This document shows, in pieces, positions 1 to 7,009 of a stretch of DNA of 22,217 bases. The stretch is from an uncultured Roseburia sp. (GTDB lineage: Bacteria; Bacillota; Clostridia; Lachnospirales; Lachnospiraceae). The position numbers and the translations under genes were made by a program. Below the pieces are notes generated by a model. That model did no database searches, was not told the origin of the DNA, and saw nothing but the letters and a program-made list of their open reading frames with translations. The stretch is taken from assembly GCA_900550935.1 (NCBI GenBank), contig URUD01000043.1:1-22217 (forward strand). Reading direction: 5' to 3'. Positions within the stretch are counted from its first letter, which is position 1. Each line of letters begins with the position of its first letter.

Positions 1-22
1 GTTTTCTTTTCTATTTCAGCCT

Positions 23-868
23 CTATTCTTTTACCCCGCCTAACGTAACACCTGCAATTATATATTTAGATAAGAACAGATATATAACGATAATTGGAAT
101 AATTGCAACTGCAATCATCATATAAATTTTTCCCATATCAAAATTCATATAGTCTGCACCTCGCAGAGTCGCAATTAAAATTGGAACGGTCATCTTATTC
201 TTAGACTGTATGATCAGCGCCGGAACAAAATAATTATTCCACGAACCAACAAAAGTAAAGATCGCCTGTACTGCGATTGCCGGTTTCATGATTGGGATCA
301 CAATGCGGTTAAAGGTCTTAAATTCCCCGGAACCATCAATTCTCGCCGCCTCCACTAAAGATAATGGAAGGGATGACTGCAGATAACTATACATAAAATA
401 GAATACCGCTGGTGATGCAATAGATGGAACGATCAGTGGCAGCCAGCTGTCATACATTCCCATTTTCGTGATCAGCCTTAAAAATCCCATTGCAGTAACC
501 TGTGTCGGCATAACAAGGATTGCCATGATAAAAGTAAATGCCACCTTTCTCAGTTTAAACTGATATGCATATAATCCATATGCCGTTAAAGACGAAAAAT
601 AAGTACAGATTGCAGCACTGCTGGCTGAAATAATGAGACTGTTCAAAATTCCACGGAACATTGGGAAACTGCCATCATTTGCGACATTTTTCAGATTGTC
701 AAGGAAATGACCTCCAGGGAGTGCAGAAAATCCTTTCTGCAGATCTGCATGGGAACGTGTCGCATTTATAATCAGAATATAGAAGAAGAACAGACATAAA
801 AAGGCTAAAACCACAAGTACAATATGCGCAAAAATACTGCGAATCCGTTTTTCTGACTTCGTTTTCAT
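23..868 (-). CDS. Carbohydrate ABC transporter permease, MalG type (CUT1)
   Basis: One of two membrane subunits of a sugar importer. The 281 residues carry an N-terminal membrane segment (about 12-35) followed by five more hydrophobic segments, the usual count for MalG-type permeases. The cytoplasmic EAA loop that contacts the ATPase is visible as EAARIDG at about 173-179. The start is supported by a GGAGGT ribosome binding site that lies inside the end of the upstream permease gene, with only 6 bases between the two genes, so they are co-transcribed and probably translationally coupled. It is the last gene of the binding protein-permease-permease operon. No ATPase is encoded in the window; CUT1 systems of Clostridia often use a shared MsmX/MsiK-type ATPase encoded elsewhere (family knowledge). 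The substrate cannot be read from this protein; the neighbouring GH94 genes suggest a beta-linked oligosaccharide. Confidence 0.93.
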   Translation of the reverse strand: MKTKSEKRIRSIFAHIVLVVLAFLCLFFFYILIINATRSHADLQKGFSALPGGHFLDNLKNVANDGSFPMFRGILNSLIISASSAAICTYFSSLTAYGLYAYQFKLRKVAFTFIMAILVMPTQVTAMGFLRLITKMGMYDSWLPLIVPSIASPAVFYFMYSYLQSSLPLSLVEAARIDGSGEFKTFNRIVIPIMKPAIAVQAIFTFVGSWNNYFVPALIIQSKNKMTVPILIATLRGADYMNFDMGKIYMMIAVAIIPIIVIYLFLSKYIIAGVTLGGVKE

Positions 869-874
869 TCTTTT

Positions 875-1819
875 CTACCTCCTTCTTCTCTCTTTTTTCG
901 CTGCGGCTTTTGATCCATCCGGATCATTATCATTTGTCATACGATACACAATAAAACATAAAATAGCACTGATAATGAACAGATACACAGATAAAGCTCC
1001 TGCCATACCATAGTTCTTGCTCTTTAAATGGTTATTTAAGAACATAATAAGCGTCATCGAAGTACGATCCGGATTTCCCTGTCCGTTGGTCAAAATCTGC
1101 GGTACATCAAACATCTGCAGTCCGCCGATGATGGAAGTGATCAGGGTATATGCCAGGATCGGACGTATCATCGGAAGTGTAATATAGAAAAACCGCTGAA
1201 TATGGTTACATCCATCCAGATCACACGCTTCAAAGATTTCCATGCTGATGCCATTGATTGCTGCGATCAGCATGATTGTAGTATTCCCAAACCACATCAA
1301 AAAGTTCATGAAGCCAATCAATGATCGGGTTCCAAACACAGTTCCCATAAAATCAATTGGTGCTTTTATCAGTCCCGTCGAAAGTAAAATAGAATTGACC
1401 GGGCCACTTGTTGAAAACAACGTAAAAAACAGCAGAGCAAATGCGGATGCCATGATCAGGTTTGGCAGATATATTACAACTTTAAAGAATTGTTTATGTC
1501 TGATCTTCAAACGTGTATCCGTAAACCAGCTTGCCAGTACAAGTGCAACAACGATCTGTGGTATAAAACCAATGATCCACAAGATCAGAGTATTTATTCC
1601 ATAAGTAAGCATATCTGATTTTAACAGGCTCACATAATTTTCTATTCCAATAAAATTCGGTCCGACTTCTTTGATCCCGGAACGATAATATTCAAAAAAA
1701 CTAAATCTGACTGTATCCGCCAGCGGGATCAAAGAGAAAATAAAATATGTAATGAAAAATGGAAGAATAAATACATATCCCCACTTTGCATAGCTGACGG
1801 TCTTTTTCTTTTTTCTCAT
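875..1819 (-). CDS. Sugar ABC transporter permease, MalF type (CUT1)
   Basis: The second membrane subunit of the importer, 314 residues. A basic N-terminus (RKKKK) precedes the first membrane segment (about 14-36) and five further hydrophobic stretches follow. The EAA-loop equivalent reads EACDLDG at about 197-203, with Cys where Ala is usual, followed by the normal aromatic and basic residues of the ATPase-contact helix. The C-terminus is a charged tail ending in KKERRRR. The start is set by AAAGGA about 9 bases upstream. The gene lies 64 bases downstream of the binding-protein gene, with a strong hairpin in the gap that probably lowers permease relative to binding-protein expression. With the next gene it forms the heterodimeric pore (family knowledge). 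Confidence 0.93.
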   Translation of the reverse strand: MRKKKKTVSYAKWGYVFILPFFITYFIFSLIPLADTVRFSFFEYYRSGIKEVGPNFIGIENYVSLLKSDMLTYGINTLILWIIGFIPQIVVALVLASWFTDTRLKIRHKQFFKVVIYLPNLIMASAFALLFFTLFSTSGPVNSILLSTGLIKAPIDFMGTVFGTRSLIGFMNFLMWFGNTTIMLIAAINGISMEIFEACDLDGCNHIQRFFYITLPMIRPILAYTLITSIIGGLQMFDVPQILTNGQGNPDRTSMTLIMFLNNHLKSKNYGMAGALSVYLFIISAILCFIVYRMTNDNDPDGSKAAAKKERRRR

Positions 1820-1836
1820 AATCGTTTGTCCTTTCT

Positions 1837-1880
1837 AAAAAGGTGGCTTTGCGGAGCATATCATGCTCCGCAGCCTTTTT
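1837..1880 (-). terminator. Intercistronic hairpin / partial terminator between binding-protein and permease genes
   Basis: Read on the minus strand, a perfect 8-bp stem (GCGGAGCA with TGCTCCGC, positions 1864-1871 and 1851-1858) has a 5-base loop. It is extended by GGCT/AGCC with a two-base bulge, and then by AAAAAGG against CCTTTTT. The structure ends in a T-run, as in an intrinsic terminator, and lies just after the binding-protein stop codon and before the permease ribosome binding site. The likely role is attenuation or 3'-end protection, giving excess binding protein over permease, as known for malE-malF type operons. The hairpin is seen directly; the read-through fraction is inference. 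Confidence 0.75.
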
Positions 1881-1883
1881 CCC

Positions 1884-3314
1884 TTATTCTGGCCATACAA
1901 CCTCTGTAATGTCCGGATAACGTTCTTTGATTGCTGTTTCAAAGTTTTCTTTTGCTTTGTCATACTCTACATTTCCCTGCAGATAATCGCTGAAAGAATT
2001 CTGGATCAGCTCTACACATCCCTGGTCATATGCGGAGAGTGGTGCAATCTGGATATTTTCTGCAACTGGTGCAAAGTAAGTGAATGGATTCTGTCCTCCG
2101 AGGAAGTCAGATGCGTATGTAGCATCATCGTCTGCAGCTTCCTGCATTCCTGATTTGGTATTTGTAAAATCTGAATAATTCTTTGAAATACTAAGCAGAT
2201 TGTCTTTATTTGCTGTCATTGCAAGGATAATGTCTTTTGCATGCTGTGCATTATCCGTACCTACAGCCGCATGAATATAAGAACCGCCCCAGTTATATTC
2301 CTGTGGTGGGTTTGTAACTGCCCAGCTTCCTTCTTCTCCATCCCAGTTCGGACTAAGTGTAAAGTCAATTCCCCATGCCGGGAATAAGAATGCAAATACT
2401 TTGGACTGAGAGCCCATTGCCTTGTTCCAGTCATCGTTCCACTGTCCTTTGATGTTGGCATCTACATAACCAGCATCTAACCAGTCTTTGGAATCATTTA
2501 CCCAATCCATGATCTTCTGATCTACTTTTAAAGTAGAAGATCCCGGCTGTACCCACGATTCGCTGATGCTGTTTCCATATAAGCGGAAAGTGTCGGCATA
2601 GGAAGAAAATGTATAGTAACCTTTTGCTTTCAGTTCCTCTGCTGTCTGTTTAATCGTATCCCAGTCTTTTACTTTCTCTCCCACTGCTTCCGGATCATCT
2701 GTTCCAAATACATCCGTTGCAATGTCACGTCTGTATACTAATAATCCCGGACAGCACTGCCAGGTAGAGCCTCTCTGCACTCCATCCGAATCAGATGCGG
2801 TTGTTCTGGTAAAATCATACTGATCTGCAAGTTCTTTCTCCGGATCAATTCCAAGATCAGTCAATGGCATTGCTACATTTGCATCTTTATCTGTATATTT
2901 AAATACATAATCTGTCTCTGATAAGAAAATATCCACTTTATCATCATCTGCTGCCGTTGCCTGGTTCATAAGTGCCTCATCCAGTTTCTGCTGATAAACA
3001 CCATCCTGATTTGGATTGATGATCCAGTGGATTTCTGTTCCATCTTTTAATTTTGTCACAGTTCCATCACTGGATGTCGATTCTACCTCCGGATAAACTG
3101 CCTCCAGACGCTCACGGAATTCATCGTTCCAGGAATAGATATTGATCACACTTCCTTCCTCACCGGAAACAGCTGTATTGGCTTGTGCACTTTCTGTTCC
3201 TGCTGTTCCAGCTGCATCTGCTGCGTTATTTTCCCCTGCTGAATTTCCACATCCTGCAAGCAGTGTGGCCCCCATTGCGACTGTCAGCATCATACTTACA
3301 ATTCTTCGTTTCAT
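1884..3314 (-). CDS. Extracellular solute-binding lipoprotein of sugar ABC importer
   Basis: The 476-residue substrate-capture subunit. The N-terminus is a lipoprotein signal: basic MKRR, a hydrophobic core, and lipobox LLAGC with the lipidated cysteine at residue 22. A low-complexity Ala/Gly/Asn/Ser/Thr tether (about 23-55) separates it from the binding domain, placing the protein on the outer face of the membrane. The mature domain is rich in Trp and Tyr, as expected for stacking on sugar rings. It heads the transporter operon, has its own strong sigma-A promoter, and is divergent from the AraC-type regulator gene. A hairpin after its stop codon separates it from the permeases. It belongs to the CUT1 binding-protein group by length and context. 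The ligand is not determinable from sequence; a beta-glucan-derived di- or oligosaccharide is inferred from the co-regulated GH94 genes. Confidence 0.92.
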   Translation of the reverse strand: MKRRIVSMMLTVAMGATLLAGCGNSAGENNAADAAGTAGTESAQANTAVSGEEGSVINIYSWNDEFRERLEAVYPEVESTSSDGTVTKLKDGTEIHWIINPNQDGVYQQKLDEALMNQATAADDDKVDIFLSETDYVFKYTDKDANVAMPLTDLGIDPEKELADQYDFTRTTASDSDGVQRGSTWQCCPGLLVYRRDIATDVFGTDDPEAVGEKVKDWDTIKQTAEELKAKGYYTFSSYADTFRLYGNSISESWVQPGSSTLKVDQKIMDWVNDSKDWLDAGYVDANIKGQWNDDWNKAMGSQSKVFAFLFPAWGIDFTLSPNWDGEEGSWAVTNPPQEYNWGGSYIHAAVGTDNAQHAKDIILAMTANKDNLLSISKNYSDFTNTKSGMQEAADDDATYASDFLGGQNPFTYFAPVAENIQIAPLSAYDQGCVELIQNSFSDYLQGNVEYDKAKENFETAIKERYPDITEVVWPE

Positions 3315-3420
3315 TTCACATTTCCTCCCTGATTTTTCATCTGATTTTCTCTCAAGCTTTTCCTTTAAGGCTTGCTCAGACTTTGTTTACAAGTGATATC
3401 ATACGCTATCTCATCAACGC

Positions 3421-3450
3421 ATTATACTAAATAAATTGAAAAAATGTCAG
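3421..3450 (-). promoter_or_regulatory. Sigma-A promoter of the transporter operon
   Basis: On the minus strand a perfect -10 box TATAAT (3421-3426) lies 18 bases from a -35 box CTGACA (3445-3450). The -35 overlaps the 19-base repeated element that also covers the -35 of the GH94 operon. The predicted leader is about 100 bases. Confidence 0.8.
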
Positions 3451-3464
3451 ATTCATGTCATAAT
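3436..3464 (+). promoter_or_regulatory. Candidate promoter of the AraC-type regulator gene
   Basis: On the plus strand TTGAAA (3436-3441) and CATAAT (3459-3464) are separated by 17 bases, and the -10 ends 32 bases before the regulator ATG. The 19-base element falls almost exactly in the spacer, which suggests self-repression. The boxes are seen; use in the cell is inference. Confidence 0.55.
3441..3459. promoter_or_regulatory. Putative AraC-type regulator operator, copy 1
   Basis: Reads AAAATGTCAGATTCATGTC. The second copy, at 9511-9529, matches at 17 of 19 positions. It overlaps the -35 of the transporter promoter on one strand and fills the araC promoter spacer on the other. Its conserved placement in two promoters of one metabolic locus is the evidence for a binding site; the identity of the binding protein is inferred from the adjacent AraC-type gene. 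Confidence 0.65.
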
Positions 3465-3496
3465 AAACATATTCCAAAAAAGAAAGGAAAAAAGCC

Positions 3497-4237
3497 ATGG
3501 GATTTTCAAAAGAATGGTATCATACGGAGCTGTTAAACAGCGAACTGGAAACCATGCACCGCTCTCCGGATATTGAATATTCTTTTTATAATGCAGTGCG
3601 TGCCGGAGATATGGAAGCAGTCATTGCAAACTGCAGGGAAGACGCTTTTATCGACCTGACTGGCGCAGGCATCCTTTCACGTAATCCTTTAAGTAATATT
3701 AAATATCATTTTGTTGTCACTGCCGCCATGCTGACCCGTTATTGTATTGACGGAGGTCTTGAACCAGAGCAGGCGTATCGTCTCAGCGATTTTTATATTC
3801 TGAAAATGGATTCCTGTACAACCATCCGCCAGGTTGCAGATTTACATCATGAAATGGCAAAAGACTTTACCGGTAAAATGGTATTACAGAAAAAAAGTGC
3901 CATTCTTTCCAAACCGGTAATGCAGTGTGTGGATTATATTTACAGTCACATCAAAGAACGGATTACCATAGCCACCCTTGCAGAATACACCGGACTCTCG
4001 GAAAATTATCTTTCCCGCGTTTTCAAACAAAATCTCGGTATTTCCATCAGTGATTATATCCGTGAGAAAAAAATTGAACAGGCAACACATCTTTTGCGTT
4101 ACTCCGATAAACCGATTATCGATATTGCAAATTATCTCTCCTTTTCTTCACAAAGCCACTTTATCCAGGTTTTTGAAACTTATACCGGACTTACTCCCAA
4201 AAAATATCGTGACCAGCATTACAAATCGATCTGGTAA
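3497..4237 (+). CDS. AraC-family transcriptional regulator of the sugar locus
   Basis: A 246-residue regulator. The C-terminal third (about 143-244) is a canonical AraC/XylS double helix-turn-helix: helix-turn-helix 1 at about 157-177 (IATLAEYTGLSENYLSRVFK), the linker helix with EKKIEQATHLL, and helix-turn-helix 2 at about 207-230 (DIANYLSFSSQSHFIQVF), ending in the typical TGLTPKKYR. The N-terminal region (about 1-135) is a helical domain with no cupin-type sugar-binding fold that I can recognise; similar N-termini occur in other clostridial AraC-type regulators. The start follows AGAAAGGA. The gene is divergent from the transporter operon and convergent with the GH94 operon, separated from it by a two-way terminator. 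The duplicated 19-base element in both promoters makes it the likely activator of both operons. The inducer is unknown. Confidence 0.9.
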   Translation: MGFSKEWYHTELLNSELETMHRSPDIEYSFYNAVRAGDMEAVIANCREDAFIDLTGAGILSRNPLSNIKYHFVVTAAMLTRYCIDGGLEPEQAYRLSDFYILKMDSCTTIRQVADLHHEMAKDFTGKMVLQKKSAILSKPVMQCVDYIYSHIKERITIATLAEYTGLSENYLSRVFKQNLGISISDYIREKKIEQATHLLRYSDKPIIDIANYLSFSSQSHFIQVFETYTGLTPKKYRDQHYKSIW

Positions 4238-4241
4238 AACA

Positions 4242-4284
4242 AAACACCGGTGCCACACTTTCGTATGACACCGGTTCTCTTTTT
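4242..4284. terminator. Bidirectional intrinsic terminator between araC-type gene and GH94 operon
   Basis: A stem of ACCGGTG with CACCGGT, extended by two pairs past one mismatch, has a 10-base loop. It is followed by TCTCTTTTT on the plus strand and by TGTTTTGTTTT on the minus strand. It starts five bases after the regulator stop codon and its T-run overlaps the GH94 stop codon, so it can end both convergent transcripts. Confidence 0.85.
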
Positions 4285-6988
4285 AATCCAACGTAAGTTC
4301 TATTCTATGATATTTGTCTGATGACAGTTGTTTGATCTGACTCTTTTTAAGTAACACTCCTCCTGTTTTCTGCTGTTCGAGTTGAAGTGTTCCATCACAG
4401 ACTGCATTTTTTATTCTGTTTGGTTCCGCAGACTGCCCCCTTTCCTTATGATAACATATCTCAAATTTTTTTCCGGAAAATTCTAATTTCACAGACGCAT
4501 TTCCGGCAGGATCAAATTCTTCCGGCATAAGTGATGGTTTGATGACCATATCTCCAAGCTTTCCTCTGACACCAAAAACCTCTGTAATCATGGTCAGCAT
4601 ATACCAGCTTGCAGCACCGGTCAGGTACGCATAAAGTCCCCGTCCCTCATTATCAAAGTATTCCGGCAGTCCCGGATACATTCTGCTGTTTTCAAATTTC
4701 ATTGCAGCATTTAAAAGGGTGTGAAGTACCTTATATCCTTCTCTTGCAAATCCTCTCTTATACAATGCGTTTGCATACATGATCGCCATATGGGAGAATA
4801 CTGCACCATTTTCCTTTTCTCCATATGCAAATCCAAACATACGCCCCAGATCAAATTTTTCTTCCTTAAAATCTGTATTCAGACGGTATCCGCCTGCTTT
4901 CTCATCGAAAAGATAGGTGTCGGCACTCTTGCTGATCGCTGCCACCTGTTCCTTACTGGCAGTACCGCTCATAATCGCAAAAACCTGCCCGGTCAGCATC
5001 ATCCGCACATCATTTTCCCTGCACCGCTCTACCGGATTTCCATTATTGTCATAGTATCCATTAAACCAGCCCAGTTCTTTTGATGCTGCAATCCATTCAT
5101 GCTCACGAATATTCTGCATCATCCATTCTGCTTTTGCTTCCAGATTCTTTACTACCTGCTCAACCGGAAGGATTATGGTATTTCCACTGATATTGTGCAG
5201 GCAGGCATCCGTATATTCTGACAGAAGTCTCTGCTTTTGCTCCGGACTTTCATAGAGTGCATCTCCTTCCGCAAACAGGTATTTCATCTCCTCTGCCATT
5301 TCTATTCTATTGATTCCATTTACCTGCTCCAATTCCCGCAGACATTCGGCAATTTCTTTCAAATTTCCTGCATAAGCACAGGTAAATGCTACACTTTCTC
5401 CTCTCTCCCATGCCATATCAAGAGCATCATTCCAGTCCGCACCATGTAGACGCATTTCATTGTGTTCCCCAACATCATAAAAGGCACATAAATTCTGTAA
5501 TAGAATATGCTCTAAGACACTTCCAAAATAAATTTCCTCTTCCTCTGTTCGCTGTTTGTTTCCATAGGAGCTATCCCATTTTTCATCATGTGCACAGCCT
5601 CTCTTCGACTGTAAATCTTTAAAATATGGCACCTTTTCCAGTAAAACAGACAGATCTCCTGTCTGGTCAATATATAGTCTGGTTGTCACAAACGGCCAGA
5701 ATGCATGATCCATCCATACGCGGGTAATATTGTTGCGGTCTGCAATAAACTCTCCCTGTCCGTTTCCGATGATCGTGGCATTTGTTCCATCCATTCTGAC
5801 TCCGCCATAATTATCTACGATCATTTTGCGGACAACAGACGGTTCCATAATCAAAAGTGCAAGACAGTCCTGCCATAAATCACGCCAGCCACGTCCGCCT
5901 TTCCCATAATCATGGTATGGCAAAAAAGAACAGCCGTAAATTCTTCTTAAAATCGGTTGGAAGCAGATCCATTTTAAATACTGGTCAACATCTTTCTCCC
6001 CCGTTTCAAAATCTACATTAACCTTTTTGGTCCAATGTTCCTTTACTTCAGACAATGCATCCTCTACCTGCTCTTTTGTACGGTACGCAGCCGTTTGTTT
6101 CTCAATCTGTTCTTTCTTCTCTGTCAGCCCCGCCAGTACAATATAACTTTTTGTCTCCTGCGGTTTTAATTTCATAGTCTGGAAACGGATGCCTCCAACT
6201 GCTTCTTTCCCCTGTATTCTGCTTCCGGAAGGAAACCCCCGCTTCTCTGTCCGGACTGCCTCCGGATTCAAATAACTGCCTCCCTCTCCGATAAACTGTT
6301 CTACCGTAGGATAAAATTCCTGCGGAGCCCTGCCATCTTCCTCAGACCCATATACAAAATAAGTGGTATGATTCTTCTGATGTCCACGCTCGTCAAAAGA
6401 AAGTACTGGTGTCACTTCCACGCCATATTCCCTGGTATCGATACGATGCAGCAATGATGTCACATGACGATGATCCCGGATATTATCCGCACTTCTTCCA
6501 TAAACAGGAATCGCAGCAACCGGAGTCAGTTCAATTTCTTTTTCCCCGATGTTAGTAAGTTTTACAAGCATGATCTCTATATTTCCATCTACCGTAACAA
6601 AGGAAGTGATCTCTGACTGCATTCCATACTTTTCCGATGTTCTGCATACACTCTGCCACATGAATCCCGCCTCTAATATGGTATCTTCCTGCTGCTGCGT
6701 AAACCGATCTGCTTCCTGTACAGCAGAAGAGCCACATGCAGACCAGCAGCCTTTTCCTTCTATCCTGCACCAGAAATTTCTCGTATTCCGGTTATTGTGC
6801 AGGTTTTCAATGCTGACCGGTTCCAGCAGGAAATGGTTCTGGTCTGTCTTGCTATCTCCACCAGACAATGGTGTGATACTGGATTTCAATCCGCTTTCCC
6901 CTGCAAGCGGAAGATAGAGCCCACTGTAATTTTCAGGGTTATTGATCCGAAATGTTCCATTTTTATCCAAAAATTCAATCTGTTTCAT
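4283..6988 (-). CDS. GH94 glycoside phosphorylase, laminaribiose-phosphorylase-like
   Basis: A 901-residue cytoplasmic phosphorylase with no signal peptide. GH94 enzymes cleave a beta-glycosidic bond with inorganic phosphate, inverting the anomeric carbon, to give alpha-sugar 1-phosphate. The order fits the family: N-terminal beta-sandwich (about 1-310), linker helices, (alpha/alpha)6 barrel with GWRDLWQD at about 367-374 and the catalytic-acid motif ADWND at 517-521, then a C-terminal beta cap. Length and general pattern (ATIIGNGQGEF, TRVWMDHAFWP) agree with my recollection of GH94 laminaribiose / beta-1,3-oligoglucan phosphorylases of about 910 residues, rather than cellobiose phosphorylases of about 810. 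That subfamily call is from memory and moderate. It follows the other GH94 gene by 21 bases in one operon, with a GGGGAAAG ribosome binding site. Family confidence is high; the substrate is uncertain. Confidence 0.85.
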   Translation of the reverse strand: MKQIEFLDKNGTFRINNPENYSGLYLPLAGESGLKSSITPLSGGDSKTDQNHFLLEPVSIENLHNNRNTRNFWCRIEGKGCWSACGSSAVQEADRFTQQQEDTILEAGFMWQSVCRTSEKYGMQSEITSFVTVDGNIEIMLVKLTNIGEKEIELTPVAAIPVYGRSADNIRDHRHVTSLLHRIDTREYGVEVTPVLSFDERGHQKNHTTYFVYGSEEDGRAPQEFYPTVEQFIGEGGSYLNPEAVRTEKRGFPSGSRIQGKEAVGGIRFQTMKLKPQETKSYIVLAGLTEKKEQIEKQTAAYRTKEQVEDALSEVKEHWTKKVNVDFETGEKDVDQYLKWICFQPILRRIYGCSFLPYHDYGKGGRGWRDLWQDCLALLIMEPSVVRKMIVDNYGGVRMDGTNATIIGNGQGEFIADRNNITRVWMDHAFWPFVTTRLYIDQTGDLSVLLEKVPYFKDLQSKRGCAHDEKWDSSYGNKQRTEEEEIYFGSVLEHILLQNLCAFYDVGEHNEMRLHGADWNDALDMAWERGESVAFTCAYAGNLKEIAECLRELEQVNGINRIEMAEEMKYLFAEGDALYESPEQKQRLLSEYTDACLHNISGNTIILPVEQVVKNLEAKAEWMMQNIREHEWIAASKELGWFNGYYDNNGNPVERCRENDVRMMLTGQVFAIMSGTASKEQVAAISKSADTYLFDEKAGGYRLNTDFKEEKFDLGRMFGFAYGEKENGAVFSHMAIMYANALYKRGFAREGYKVLHTLLNAAMKFENSRMYPGLPEYFDNEGRGLYAYLTGAASWYMLTMITEVFGVRGKLGDMVIKPSLMPEEFDPAGNASVKLEFSGKKFEICYHKERGQSAEPNRIKNAVCDGTLQLEQQKTGGVLLKKSQIKQLSSDKYHRIELTLD

Positions 6989-7009
6989 TTTCTTTCCCCA
7001 TCCATGTCC

